Shown: positions 27,701 to 36,527, numbered from the stretch's first letter. The stretch: DNA of 64,000 nt from Amycolatopsis alba DSM 44262 (GCF_000384215.1 NZ_KB913032.1:3675665-3739664), one strand, 5' to 3'. Notes: generated from the sequence alone by a model not told the origin. Program-made: numbers and translations.

Positions 27701-30700
27701 TACCTGACGGATCCGGATTTCCACACCGACGACCCCGCGGCCTACCGCGCGCTCGCCGAAACGCAGATCGACAAGCGTGGTTTCGACACCTCGACCGGGG
27801 AGTCCCGGAGCGAACAGGTCCGTCGCGAAGGTCTGGCCAAGCGTGACGCGCACGGAGACCAGCGCGTCAAGGACATGTCGGATCAGGGCGCGTACGCGGT
27901 GCACAGCTACACGCGGACCGACATGGCCGAGCGGATCACTCACGCCCAGCGCCACGGCGGCCCGGAGCTGGAGGCGCTCCGGCCGCATATCGAGGCGATC
28001 ACCTCCGGCCTCAACGAGATGCCCGCGTACGAGGGCCTCGTCTCGCGGCGGGTGAACTTCAACGGCAACGAAAGCGCGATCCGGGGTTTCCTCGAAGCGC
28101 ATACGAAGGGCCAGGTCATCGCCGACCCGCAGATGCTGAGCGCGTCGCGGGTCACCGACGACCATCCGCGCAGCACCTTCGCAGGCGAAGTCGAGATGCG
28201 CATCCAGTCGAAGACCGGGCGCCACATCGAAGACCTCGCTTCCAGGCCGGTCGAGCGCGAAGTGCTGATGAAGTCGGCGACGCAGCTGCGGGTCACCGAC
28301 GTCAAGATCGGTCCGGGGCATCCCGATCACCCCGAGCACGCGGCGCGGGTCGCGGACGGCACGGCGGGCAGGCTGCCGAAGTGGGTCGTCGAATGCGAAG
28401 AGGTCGTCGCCGGCGACGACGGCCACATGACCTCGGAGCAGGTCCAGCAGAAGGTCGCCGAGCGGCGCGAGTTCAACAACGCCGAGCGGGACCGGCTGGC
28501 CGAGGAGGCGGCCGCCCAGGAAGAACAGCTGCGCCGCGAACGCCCGGAGCTGTTCCAGACCAAGGGCATGGCCAGCCTCGGCACCAAGATCTCCGACGGC
28601 AACGGCGGCTGGATCGACGTCTCCGACGCTCCGCCCCCCGAAACCCCCCAGCCGAAGAAGGAACACGCTCCCGACGGCGGCTGGTCCGAACTGGCGAAGC
28701 CGCTCGACGAGGGCGGGACGCCGGTCATCCACGCAGGTTCGACCGAGACACCGCATCAGCAGGTCCGGCTGGTCATGGACGAGCTTCCGGCGATCGGCGA
28801 GGCCAACACGCGCAACTACTACGCGCCCGAGTCGTGGAAGGACGGCTACCAGACCAACTCGGCCGAGGCGCTGGTCGCGTTCGAGAACCGCATGGACGGT
28901 CGCGAGGCCGTCGCCGGGCCTTCGAACGGCTCGCCGCTGCAGCACGTCAGCGACCAGCTCGGCGGGCAGTGGTCTGATCGGAACGGCTTCGGCGACATCG
29001 CCCGTGAGCTGGGCGAACGTCCGGTCGGCGCGCGGACAGCGGTGGCGTTCGAGCATCACGCCGCCGCCGAACCGAACGCGCCGGAGGGCTCGCCGCGGTC
29101 CATGGACCGGATCGAGACCCGGATCGTCGCCGCGGTGAACACTCCGCACGGCGTGGTCTTCGCGGATCCGATGACCGGGCGGCTCGCGACGCTGCCCGAC
29201 AATCCGACGTCGATCAAGGCGATGCCGATGGGCGGTGGCGACGCACCGCACGCCCACACCCCGGAAGCGCCGGAAGCACCCCAACGGGCACACACCGAAA
29301 CACAGCCCGAGACGCACGCCGAGGCACCGCCCCAGTCGACGGCCGACCGGCTGCGCGGCGACGAAGAGCCGCCCCCGGCCGACCGGCCCGACGAGCAGCA
29401 GGCGCCCAAGACCGAAACCGACATCAGCGAGCGGCTCAAGGGCACCGAAGAGGCACCCGCGCGGCACGACGAAAGCTACGTCGACGACGAGAACTTCCGC
29501 GGTTCGCCGGAGGACCACAAGAGCCTTCGTGACCGCTACGACAACGCCGATCAGGCCGAGCAGGCCCGCGAGAAGGCGCAAAGGCGGCTCGAAGCCAGCC
29601 CGCTGAAGGACCGTGTCTCGCCCGAGGCCGCGGAAGCGATCTACTCGTACTCGCGCGAGCACGCCTACGCGATCAACGAGGCGAATCGCCGGGGTGAGTC
29701 GCACCCCGACTTCGAGAACGCCCAGCGCAGCACGCGGGCGATCGTCGGCGCGCTGAACGAGCTGCCGGACTTCCACGGCGAGGCCATCCGCGGTATCGAC
29801 ACCAAGGGCGACATGCGCGCCGCCGGGATGATGGCCGCGCACTACGAACCCGGCCAGACCGTCCCCGAACCGACGATGACCAGCTCCACCATCAAGACGT
29901 CGCCGGACACGAAGTCGAAGTTCGGCCAAGACGTCGAGATCCACATCGTCTCGAAGACGGGCAAGGACGTTTCGTCGCTCGCCGAGAACCCCGGCGAGCA
30001 CGAAGCGATCAACAAGCCGAAGACCCAGCTTTACGTGCACAGCAAGGAGTTCAAGACTCCGCCGCTGGTCGACCGGCCGAAGTGGGTCATCCACGCCGAA
30101 GAGGTCACTCCCGGCGACCCGCGCTACCTCGACCCCGAGACCGCCAAGCAGAAGATGGACGAGCGGCGGGCCAGGCACGCCGCCGAGGCACCCGAACTCG
30201 CCCGTCTCGCCCAGGAACGCTCGATGGCGCGTCTCGGTGGCTTCGACGAGCCGCAGACCCCGCCCATCACCACCGAGAACCCGGCGGACCACGGGGTCGC
30301 GGACGCCGACAAGGGACCCGAGTACGGCGAGCAGCCCGCTCAGGACCACTTCGCCACCGACGACACGGCGGAACTGCCGGTCCCCGAACGCGACTACTCG
30401 TCGATGGCGGTCGCGACGAACCCGCCGAGCGAACCGGCCATCCACGCCGGTTCGGCGAGCCCCGCGCAGCAGGCCGCGTATCTCGCCGACAGGCACCCGA
30501 GGCTCGGCGAGGTCAACCCGCACTTCAACGACCCCGACGCGCTGGCGAACGGCTACCGGTCCAACTGCACCCGCACCCCTGGCGCGTACATGGACCGGAT
30601 GAACGGCATCGACTCGACGGCCGACCCGCTGCACCTGCACGAGATGGACAGCCGGGGCACGCTGGAGCATGTCGAGGAGCGGTTCGGCGGCCAGTTCTCC

Positions 30701-32293
30701 GACCACGCCGACTACGACGCCGTCATCCGCGAGATGCGGGACATGCCGACCGATCACCACGCGGTCGTGGCGGTGAAGTACCTCGACGAGAACGGCGTCG
30801 AACGCGGCCACGTCGCCATGGTGGCGAACACGCGGGACGGCGTCGCGTTCATCGACCCGCAGTCGGGCGCGCTGATGAACCTGCCGCATCCGCCGCTGGG
30901 CGTGAAGCTGATGCACGTCGGCGTCCCGGAGGGCCCTGCCGCGCACCACACCGACGGGCACACCACGCAGACGGAAGCGGCTTCGACGCGACCCGTCGAC
31001 CCGCGGATCGCGTTCGCCCGGCCGGATCAGCCGGTGGATCCGCGCATCGCTTTCGCCAGGGAAGACACGCCCGACGTGTCGCCGTCGCGGATCGGCCCGG
31101 ACGGCCGTCCGATCGTGACGCCGCCGCGCGACGCGGGCTACGGTATGGCCTCCCAGGCGCTGCCGGAACCTCCCGCGCACGTAGATCCGCAGGTCCGCGC
31201 GGACACTGACCGGCTGCTCGCCACCCCGGAGTTCGAGTCCGCGCTGGCCACGCTCGACGACCAGAAGGACCGGGTCAAGATCACCACGGACGACGGGGTC
31301 CAGCACGACCTCGGCCCGCTCCGTGACTTCATCCGCGACCAGCTGCCGGGGCAGCCCCAGCTCGTCGAGCTGATGCTGAACCCGGAAAACCGGTACCTCA
31401 ACGACTCCCTGCTGAACAACCCGAAGACCATCGCCAGTCTCCTGCAGCATCCGGAAGCCATCCCGATGCTCGCGGACGCTCTTCACGAGGCGCACTCGAA
31501 CGAGCACCGGCTGATCGACGACGTCGAACAGGCGGGCCCTGGCGAGACTCCGCTGACCCAGGACCAGCGGGATCTCGCCCAGGAAGCGGCGCGAGTGGCC
31601 GCCGACTCGAAGCTGAGCGAACGGGTCCACGCCGGGTTCCCGCGCGAGCACGTCGGGGACATCCCCAAGATCAAGGAGTTCCTGGCCAGGGAGGAAGCCG
31701 CCTGGGCGGAGAACCAGGGGCACTTGAACCGCATCGTCGACGAGATCGCGGGGAACAACGACGGCACGGCGGGCGCCCGGACCGAACCCAAGACGGAAAG
31801 CCGGGCGCTGGCGAAGATCGCCAAGTACGGCGGTGACGCGTCCCGGCTCGTCGACCTGGTCGGCGCGAAGATCCAGTTCAAGACCGTCGCCGACGCCTAC
31901 AACGCGTTGAACGCGGTGATGGCGCATCCGGATCTCAAGATCGTCAGCTTCGACGACAGGTTCGCGAATCCCCAGGCGAGTGGATATCGCGACCTGCAGA
32001 TGAACGTCCGGCTGCCGAACGGGCACGTCGCCGAACTCCGGCTGCATCTGGAGAGCATCGACGAGGTCGCCGTCTACGAACACGCGCTGTACGAGGTCCG
32101 GCGTGACTTCCCGACCTACAACCGCGAGCTGGACGAACAGATCCCGGAATCGGCGGGCGAAGACGCGAAGAGCCAGGGCAGGCTGACGAGGGAACAGGCG
32201 CAACTGGAAGCCGCTCTGATCAACCAGGTACGGGTGAAGTTCATGGAAGGCCTGCGGCTGGGGCTGCCGAAGCCCCCTGAGGAGAACGCGTGA
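24776..32293 (+). CDS. Giant polytoxin: CpnT-like N-terminus, two ART + papain-like modules, RelA/SpoT-like end
   Basis: 2505 aa from a GTG at 24776. Residues 1-105 resemble the CpnT N-terminal/WXG100-like domain (VVGESWPEGDEDKLRDLRDA, later GGWTGEGAEKF); 110-135 are hydrophobic. About 330-975 is a Pro/Gln/Ser-rich linker. Module 1 (about 976-1483) has an ADP-ribosyltransferase with Arg in GLVSRRV, Ser in MLSASR and ExE in VEREVLMKS, then a papain-like domain whose Cys position is Ser (YQTNSAEAL). Module 2 (about 1567-2055) repeats this with AIRGID, TMTSSTIK, GEHEAIN and an intact Cys-His-Asp set (YRSNCTRT, RGHVAMVAN, AFIDPQSG). Residues about 2340-2450 look RelA/SpoT-like (SRLVDLVGAKIQF, SGYRDLQMNV, VAELRLH). 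Expected targets are proteins (ADP-ribosylation, deamidation) and nucleotides. Its stop overlaps the next gene by four bases. Domain calls are from motifs; toxicity is inferred. Confidence 0.85.
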   Translation: MGMEMPDAVKWLLPIVVGESWPEGDEDKLRDLRDAWHNASKAVQPIADTATKGATEVLGGWTGEGAEKFAEAWKKFVEGDEAYFKSLADSSKALGDSCNATALDVEYTKYMIIISLVILAAQIVAMIAAAAVTFGGSTAGIAPAQIATRMTVQMMFRQLMQKLAQEGFKKVAKELLEKLLKEGLKKIGKEVLQNTAMNLAMDAGIQGLQMAKGDRDSWDLSKTKDSAISGAVDGVVGAGSSSIGKGATKGLSDSVGGQIVDSAARGAVRGAAEGAVSTVGQAAVTGDLDKLSAKDVLMGASGGAVGGGVDGAKSQIGDIRTANTPSATPDVDGPPTPDADSGDSGTPSRSPSDSGSSSRDSSSDGDSSARSSSEPSSGSQPRSEGQAPQQHTPSSDDGPPQRAADGDRVSQSSAQAPERPADAPASTGDGQRAAQTHHNAPAADNGAGSGQQQGNQQQAPAAAANQQQAPTQTQAPAAAAQTPAASAHSPAQSPAASAQSPAASPAQTPAASAQSPAQTSAASPSQAPAASAAQTPAASPSQGPASSPSPGPSQGPASSPSSGPSQAGGMPPAASSGASSSGSSGGYGMAPNSGSSTPGSSGGYGMGSGGNGPAPGGFPPGGHDPSRPGRPNDNVQAAGLSGNGGPQQPRFDQQPAQMPFQGQPMQQGPQGGFAPPPPPPPGGGGGPMPPRGPQGPMGPRPTGPQPSQHQGQGGYPQDRGPRQRPQQPPQGPPPQGPHGQPRPQQGPPQGYQGRPPQGPGPNGGVPPRPQTPPPPGQHPGQQRGPAGYPPPPQRPPHPGNGPFPGNRGPVPPPPPGHHPGQPGQQGHQGQPGQPRHPGPQPGRPMPPGAEPPRFGGPQPQRPPQVPAPRPGQDGHAGPQDRTPQDRTQQPQRPPQQPAPVRPAEPTPQQAPQDHGGSLPKDTELPKDVETPKDTELPKDTDTPKDTDAPHDTEAPQDVTPDDKTTDDIGSTVDEPYLTDPDFHTDDPAAYRALAETQIDKRGFDTSTGESRSEQVRREGLAKRDAHGDQRVKDMSDQGAYAVHSYTRTDMAERITHAQRHGGPELEALRPHIEAITSGLNEMPAYEGLVSRRVNFNGNESAIRGFLEAHTKGQVIADPQMLSASRVTDDHPRSTFAGEVEMRIQSKTGRHIEDLASRPVEREVLMKSATQLRVTDVKIGPGHPDHPEHAARVADGTAGRLPKWVVECEEVVAGDDGHMTSEQVQQKVAERREFNNAERDRLAEEAAAQEEQLRRERPELFQTKGMASLGTKISDGNGGWIDVSDAPPPETPQPKKEHAPDGGWSELAKPLDEGGTPVIHAGSTETPHQQVRLVMDELPAIGEANTRNYYAPESWKDGYQTNSAEALVAFENRMDGREAVAGPSNGSPLQHVSDQLGGQWSDRNGFGDIARELGERPVGARTAVAFEHHAAAEPNAPEGSPRSMDRIETRIVAAVNTPHGVVFADPMTGRLATLPDNPTSIKAMPMGGGDAPHAHTPEAPEAPQRAHTETQPETHAEAPPQSTADRLRGDEEPPPADRPDEQQAPKTETDISERLKGTEEAPARHDESYVDDENFRGSPEDHKSLRDRYDNADQAEQAREKAQRRLEASPLKDRVSPEAAEAIYSYSREHAYAINEANRRGESHPDFENAQRSTRAIVGALNELPDFHGEAIRGIDTKGDMRAAGMMAAHYEPGQTVPEPTMTSSTIKTSPDTKSKFGQDVEIHIVSKTGKDVSSLAENPGEHEAINKPKTQLYVHSKEFKTPPLVDRPKWVIHAEEVTPGDPRYLDPETAKQKMDERRARHAAEAPELARLAQERSMARLGGFDEPQTPPITTENPADHGVADADKGPEYGEQPAQDHFATDDTAELPVPERDYSSMAVATNPPSEPAIHAGSASPAQQAAYLADRHPRLGEVNPHFNDPDALANGYRSNCTRTPGAYMDRMNGIDSTADPLHLHEMDSRGTLEHVEERFGGQFSDHADYDAVIREMRDMPTDHHAVVAVKYLDENGVERGHVAMVANTRDGVAFIDPQSGALMNLPHPPLGVKLMHVGVPEGPAAHHTDGHTTQTEAASTRPVDPRIAFARPDQPVDPRIAFAREDTPDVSPSRIGPDGRPIVTPPRDAGYGMASQALPEPPAHVDPQVRADTDRLLATPEFESALATLDDQKDRVKITTDDGVQHDLGPLRDFIRDQLPGQPQLVELMLNPENRYLNDSLLNNPKTIASLLQHPEAIPMLADALHEAHSNEHRLIDDVEQAGPGETPLTQDQRDLAQEAARVAADSKLSERVHAGFPREHVGDIPKIKEFLAREEAAWAENQGHLNRIVDEIAGNNDGTAGARTEPKTESRALAKIAKYGGDASRLVDLVGAKIQFKTVADAYNALNAVMAHPDLKIVSFDDRFANPQASGYRDLQMNVRLPNGHVAELRLHLESIDEVAVYEHALYEVRRDFPTYNRELDEQIPESAGEDAKSQGRLTREQAQLEAALINQVRVKFMEGLRLGLPKPPEENA
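27530..27655 (+). repeat. 18-bp tandem repeat in the polytoxin linker
   Basis: Seven in-frame units of 18 bases encode PKDTEL-type hexapeptides (PKDTEL, PKDVET, PKDTEL, PKDTDT, PKDTDA, PHDTEA, PQDVTP). They end the proline-rich linker just before the first ADP-ribosyltransferase domain. The units differ mostly at third positions, so they have diverged, but copy number could still vary between strains. Confidence 0.85.
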
Positions 32294-32757
32294 TCGAGAC
32301 ACCGGCCTACTACACCTATTACGCGCAGACCTACCGGGTCGACGCGACACCGGACGGCGGCCTCACCGGGTATCTCCTCAACCTGCGCACCGGCGAATTC
32401 GAAGAAGACCCGAGCCATGTCCGCGAGGTCCTCCGGGCGATGGCGAGTTCGGACATCAGCCCGGTGACCGAGCAGAAGTTCGTGCAGGAGACCGAATTCG
32501 CCCGCGCGCGCTACCTCAAGGGCGAGGGTGCGGTCTTCGCGCTCTACGACACCATCGACGGTCTGTACGACCAGGCCGACCGGGAAGACCGCGGTCTGGA
32601 ACCGCAGGAGTCGGCGTTGATCCAGTCGCTGCGCAAGCGCACCTTCAAGATGTGGGAGGACGAGCTGGCCCGCCGCGCCGCCGGCGAGCAGCCGTCGTTC
32701 CGGGCGGAGCCGCGCTTCCCGAAGTACGAACCTCCGGAGGAAGGGGCCTCGGAATGA
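32290..32757 (+). CDS. Small protein coupled to the polytoxin; candidate immunity protein
   Basis: 155 aa. Its GTG start lies inside the last codons of the polytoxin (GTGA overlap), so it is made in step with it. It is soluble and acidic: an N-terminal strand-rich part (YYTYYAQTYRVDATPDGGLTG, reading on to YLLNLRTGEFEED) and helical SALIQSLRKRTFKMWEDELA. No known catalytic motif is present. In polymorphic toxin loci the gene right after the toxin normally encodes the protein that neutralises the most C-terminal toxin domain, here the RelA/SpoT-like one. I do not recognise the family; the immunity role rests on position and size. Confidence 0.7.
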   Translation: MIETPAYYTYYAQTYRVDATPDGGLTGYLLNLRTGEFEEDPSHVREVLRAMASSDISPVTEQKFVQETEFARARYLKGEGAVFALYDTIDGLYDQADREDRGLEPQESALIQSLRKRTFKMWEDELARRAAGEQPSFRAEPRFPKYEPPEEGASE

Positions 32758-32785
32758 GCCTGCTCAGCCGGTCGAACCGGGCGCG

Positions 32786-34264
32786 ATGATTCACGTGGAA
32801 CAACTCACTTCCGAACAACAGCGCGGGCTGCTGGTCCAGATCGGCAGGCTCATCCTGGCGGGGATCACCGACCCCGCCCACGCCGCGGCCGCCGATTTCC
32901 GGCAGGCCGGGGAGCACACCGAACTCGAGGGTCACAACGTCACGCCCGCCGCCGAGCTGAACGATCTCTTCGGCAGGCTTCGCACCGGCATGTACGTCAT
33001 CGGCCGGGGCACCTGGTTGCAGTCGCGGTTCACCCTGAAGCCCGATGGCACCTTCGATTTCGACTTCACCCTCGACGACGAACCGGCGTGGACCGCGGCG
33101 CCGTCGGCGTCGGCGTACCCGGACGAGCTCGCCGCGTTCCCGCGCGAGGACGAGCACATCCCGGACTGGTGGCGGCTGCGCGCGCAGCTGCCGTTGCGCG
33201 TCGAGTTCCGGCACGCCCGGATCGTCGACGCGTACACCGAGGGCGAGCCGCCCGTGGTGGACAGACCGGAGCTCGACGAGTCCGAAGCGCCGCTGGTCGC
33301 GCAGTACCTGGAGCGTGAACCGGCGATCCTCTCCGGCAGTGGTCTCGGCAAGGACATCTTCGAGCCGGAGGCCGACGGCGACGTCCCGGAGAGCTATCAC
33401 ACCGACGGCACCTGGATCTGGCACGCGTCCGTCCCGCACTACCTGCGGAAGTACGGGATCCCGCCGGAGCCGGAGCTCGTCGAGCACATCCGCGGCCAGC
33501 GGTTCCAGCCGCCGTACGTCGAGCATCTCGTGCGGCGGACGGCGGAAGCCGATCTGCTCGGCAAGCCGAGACCGAAACCGGGCCGCTCCGACGTCAAGAA
33601 GACCGAAGGCGACATCGCCGCGGAGCTGGAGACGTCGCCGAATCCGTCGTTGACCGACGAAGAACTCCTGGTCGTACTGGTCAGCAGGCTCGGCGAGCAC
33701 GCCGTCTGGCCGGAGGCGTACCGCATCGGGGACCGCTCGGACGGCTCCTGGTGCCTCAACTTCACCGAGAAGGGCTGGGAGGTCGCGGCCTACTCGGACG
33801 GCGCCCCGGTGTCGCCGAAGTACTTCGAGAAGCTCGAAGACGCCGCGCATCAGCTTCTCGGCGCTGTCCTGCTGCATCCGGCGAGGATGACCGCCGGGCA
33901 CGAGACGCCGCTGGAGACCGCGAAGGAACTCGCCGACTGGCCGCTGCGCGCCGCACCGGGTGAGCCTCCCCTCACCTTGCTCCGCAACAAGCGCGTCAGC
34001 CGGATGGTCGCCGGTACGGTCGTACTGCGGTTCGGCGAGGAAACCGGCAATCTGGTTCACCACGGAGGGGTACGGTTCGCCACGACGTCCCTGCCGCTGG
34101 AACGGGAGCGTGTCGGTGGGACCTACCGGCTGCGACGCCCGCTCCACGTGATCATCGGTGTCACCGTCCCTTGGGCGAACATGCCCGGCGGGGCGGTGGC
34201 CTACGTGCTCCCGAGGACCATCGCCGAGCACGTGTCCGACGGCAGCCTGGAGAGGATCGAGTAG
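32786..34264 (+). CDS. TNT-fold protein with YezG-like N-terminus, catalytic residues altered
   Basis: 492 aa. Residues about 60-125 (GTWLQSRFTLKPDGTFDFDF, ELAAFPREDEHIPDWW) resemble YezG/DUF600-type immunity domains. A central part has ESYHTDGTWIWHASVPHYLR. The last 100 residues match the tuberculosis necrotizing toxin (TNT) NAD+ glycohydrolase fold: VAGTVVLRFGEETGNLV, then RPLHVIIGVTVPWANMPGG and AVAYVLPRTIAEHV. In active TNT a Tyr lies eight residues after the RFG arginine and a Gln lies in the GGGxQY turn; here they are Leu and Ala. So it may be a dead enzyme, a decoy or an inhibitor, or may use altered chemistry. It shares this layout with the protein at 39797-41725. It starts 29 bases after the small immunity candidate. 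Confidence 0.75.
   Translation: MIHVEQLTSEQQRGLLVQIGRLILAGITDPAHAAAADFRQAGEHTELEGHNVTPAAELNDLFGRLRTGMYVIGRGTWLQSRFTLKPDGTFDFDFTLDDEPAWTAAPSASAYPDELAAFPREDEHIPDWWRLRAQLPLRVEFRHARIVDAYTEGEPPVVDRPELDESEAPLVAQYLEREPAILSGSGLGKDIFEPEADGDVPESYHTDGTWIWHASVPHYLRKYGIPPEPELVEHIRGQRFQPPYVEHLVRRTAEADLLGKPRPKPGRSDVKKTEGDIAAELETSPNPSLTDEELLVVLVSRLGEHAVWPEAYRIGDRSDGSWCLNFTEKGWEVAAYSDGAPVSPKYFEKLEDAAHQLLGAVLLHPARMTAGHETPLETAKELADWPLRAAPGEPPLTLLRNKRVSRMVAGTVVLRFGEETGNLVHHGGVRFATTSLPLERERVGGTYRLRRPLHVIIGVTVPWANMPGGAVAYVLPRTIAEHVSDGSLERIE
32787..32802. promoter_or_regulatory. Degenerate parS-like sequence
   Basis: TGATTCACGTGGAACA differs at two positions from the consensus TGTTTCACGTGAAACA. It overlaps the first codons of the TNT-fold gene. 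It is the only close match I saw in the window. With two changes it may not bind ParB; it is noted as a possibility only. Confidence 0.25.
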
Positions 34265-36511
34265 GTGGAATCGGCGGAAGCGGTAGCCAAGGTCGAAGAG
34301 TGGCTGCGCGCGGTCCACGGTCCGGACGTGTCCGAACCGGGCGGCGCCGGCCTGCGCGTGAACCTCGAAAAGGTCCTGCGCATCCCCGAGGGCTGGTCGG
34401 TCCCCTACAACACGATCGCCTTCCTCGACGAGGGTCATGCCGAGAAGGAGATCTTCCCGCCGCCGTCGGTCATCGTCCGCGAACCGGACGGCGAGCTGCG
34501 CCAGGCGCATCCGCAGCCCGGCGGGCTCAGTGTCCCGGTCGCGTTCCCCGGCCAGGAGGCCTGGCGCGAGGTCGTCGACCCCGAGTACGCGAAGGCAGGG
34601 CTCGGTGACCTCGGTGTCCCGCCGCCGGTCGTCGCGGGCTGGGTCAAGGTCAACGCGGAAGGCGTGCAGACCGGGGAAGAGCGGGAGAACCCCGAGTACC
34701 GGGCCGGTCCCGTCCGCCGGGGCTATCCGAAGCCGGAGAACAAACTCGAAACGCTGCTGTCGTTCGCCAGTGTCGGCTGGCTGACCAGGGAACAGCTGCT
34801 CATCGGGCTGCTGCGCTGCGAGGTCTACGTCCCGCTGGACCTGGCCTCCGGCAAGACGGAGCGGTTCTACTTCAACGAGGAACGCGCCGAGCTGCGGGTG
34901 TTCAGCTCGACCAGGAACCTCCCGTCCCGCGAACACGGGTACTGGAAGGTCGACATCGCCACCCTCGCCGGGTACGAGAGCCCGCCGAACCTCGTGATCA
35001 ACGGCGGGCCCGCGACGTTCGAGGACGTCAGCGGCGCCGAACTCGCCGAGACCGCCCAGCGGTTCCCCCGCCGGGACACGTCCGTCGACGTCAACGAGCG
35101 CTGCCCGGAAGCGGATCCCGAGCTGGAGACCCTCGCCGCCGACACGGCCGCGAAGATGGGCCTGCCCGAACCGGTGAAGCCGCCGCTGGCCGCCGCCGAA
35201 CGGGCCCGCCGCCGCGGCTTCGAACTGACCGCCGAGGAATGCCAGAAGACCGTTCTCGGCCAGTCGTGGCTGGCCCGGCTCAAGCGGCCGGAGCCGCCGC
35301 GCGGCCGTCCGAACGACCTGCGGGCGAACGGCCTGGCGCCTGCTTACGACAACGAGGGGCAGATCGAGCCCCGTCTGGACACCTTCGGCAAGTACTTCGA
35401 CCGAGACCGCTCCAGCTCGCGCTACGGCTGGCAGCGCGTCTCCGGCGCCTTCGTGGGCTTCGCGCTTGGCGAGGCGCTCGGCGCGGCCGTCGACCGGATG
35501 CGGCTCGACGAGATCCACAACACCTTCGGCCCGGACGGCGTCACCGACCTGCCGGTCGCGTTCGACCTGCCCGGCCGGATCGGGCCGCTCACCCAGCGGC
35601 TGCTGTTCTACACCGAGGCCGTGATCCGCAGCCCGCATCGCGAGCAGCCGGAAAACCGCGACGCCGAACAGGCGCTCGGGACGGTCGCCCGCAACTCGCT
35701 GATGCGCTGGCTGCACACCCAGGGCGCGCCGCTGGACAACGCCGACGGCTGGCTCGTGAAGGTGCCGGAGCTCCGCGTCCGCCGCACCCCGGACGACGCC
35801 GAACTGAACGCCTACCACGCGCTGGCGACCGTCTCGCCGACAGCGATGCCGATGAGCGGGCCGGACGCGCTGGTCGCGGCCCTGCCGGCGGCGATGACCG
35901 CGGCTGGACCGGGGAGCGCGATGAGCGGCGGCGTCCGCCAGGCGGCGCGCGACCTCGTCTCGGTCACCCATCCCGGCGAGGTCGACGTCGAAGCGGCGAC
36001 GTATCTGACCTGGCTGTTCGAGCCCGCGCTGACGTCGGAGGCGTTCAGCTACCCGGTCTGGAACATCTCCCGCGAGATCTTCAGCGACCAGAACCCGCAC
36101 CAGCGGGGACCGGTCTGGGCGGATCTCAAGGCCATGGTCGCGGAATCGGTGCCGTTCTTCGGCAAGCACGGCCTGCCGGATCTGCGCGTCCCGGAGCTGA
36201 TCGGCGACGGCAAGGGCACGCTTTCGGTGCTGGGCCGTGCGTTCGCGGCGCTGTCCGGCTTCGAGAACTACCCGGAGCAGGCGCTGCTGCGGGCGGTCAA
36301 CCACTCGGGCCGCAGCGCGATCACCGGCGCCATCGCCGGTGCGCTGCTCGGTGCCCGCACCGGCATCCCCGGTCTGCCGCAGAAGTGGGTCGACCAGCTG
36401 GAACTGCGCTACCTGGTGGAGAACATCGCCACGGACGCGTTCTGGCATTTCGACCGCCATTCGGCGCTGCACGAGGTCGACGGCTGGGACCGGCGATATC
36501 CGCGCTGGTGA
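34265..36511 (+). CDS. Imm35/YrhB-like + SseB-like + degenerate ADP-ribosylglycohydrolase protein (1)
   Basis: 748 aa from a GTG directly after the previous stop, so translation is coupled. The N-terminal 100 residues (EAVAKVEEWLRAVHG, PEGWSVPYNTIAFLDEG) look like Imm35/YrhB immunity domains. Residues about 160-260 resemble SseB domains (LETLLSFASVGWLTREQLLI ... AELRVFSSTRNLP). From about 395 a DraG-type fold is seen: VSGAFVGFALGEALGAAVD, LTQRLLFYTEAVIR and a late NHSGRSAITGAIAGALLGAR. Active members carry TDDT early and HSGDSDSTG late; here both have lost the metal-binding acids (GPLTQ and HSGRSAITG). The domain is likely to bind ADP-ribosylated targets or the toxin without hydrolysis. It is a paralogue of the next gene. 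Confidence 0.75.
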   Translation: MESAEAVAKVEEWLRAVHGPDVSEPGGAGLRVNLEKVLRIPEGWSVPYNTIAFLDEGHAEKEIFPPPSVIVREPDGELRQAHPQPGGLSVPVAFPGQEAWREVVDPEYAKAGLGDLGVPPPVVAGWVKVNAEGVQTGEERENPEYRAGPVRRGYPKPENKLETLLSFASVGWLTREQLLIGLLRCEVYVPLDLASGKTERFYFNEERAELRVFSSTRNLPSREHGYWKVDIATLAGYESPPNLVINGGPATFEDVSGAELAETAQRFPRRDTSVDVNERCPEADPELETLAADTAAKMGLPEPVKPPLAAAERARRRGFELTAEECQKTVLGQSWLARLKRPEPPRGRPNDLRANGLAPAYDNEGQIEPRLDTFGKYFDRDRSSSRYGWQRVSGAFVGFALGEALGAAVDRMRLDEIHNTFGPDGVTDLPVAFDLPGRIGPLTQRLLFYTEAVIRSPHREQPENRDAEQALGTVARNSLMRWLHTQGAPLDNADGWLVKVPELRVRRTPDDAELNAYHALATVSPTAMPMSGPDALVAALPAAMTAAGPGSAMSGGVRQAARDLVSVTHPGEVDVEAATYLTWLFEPALTSEAFSYPVWNISREIFSDQNPHQRGPVWADLKAMVAESVPFFGKHGLPDLRVPELIGDGKGTLSVLGRAFAALSGFENYPEQALLRAVNHSGRSAITGAIAGALLGARTGIPGLPQKWVDQLELRYLVENIATDAFWHFDRHSALHEVDGWDRRYPRW

Positions 36512-36527
36512 ATCTGAAATGGGGACG

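Noticed and set aside
26318..32350. Very long antisense frame (about 2000 codons) opposite the polytoxin
   Set aside because: High GC content leaves few stops on the opposite strand. The translated product is Arg/Val/Leu-rich without domains, while the plus-strand product shows clear domains and gene overlaps.
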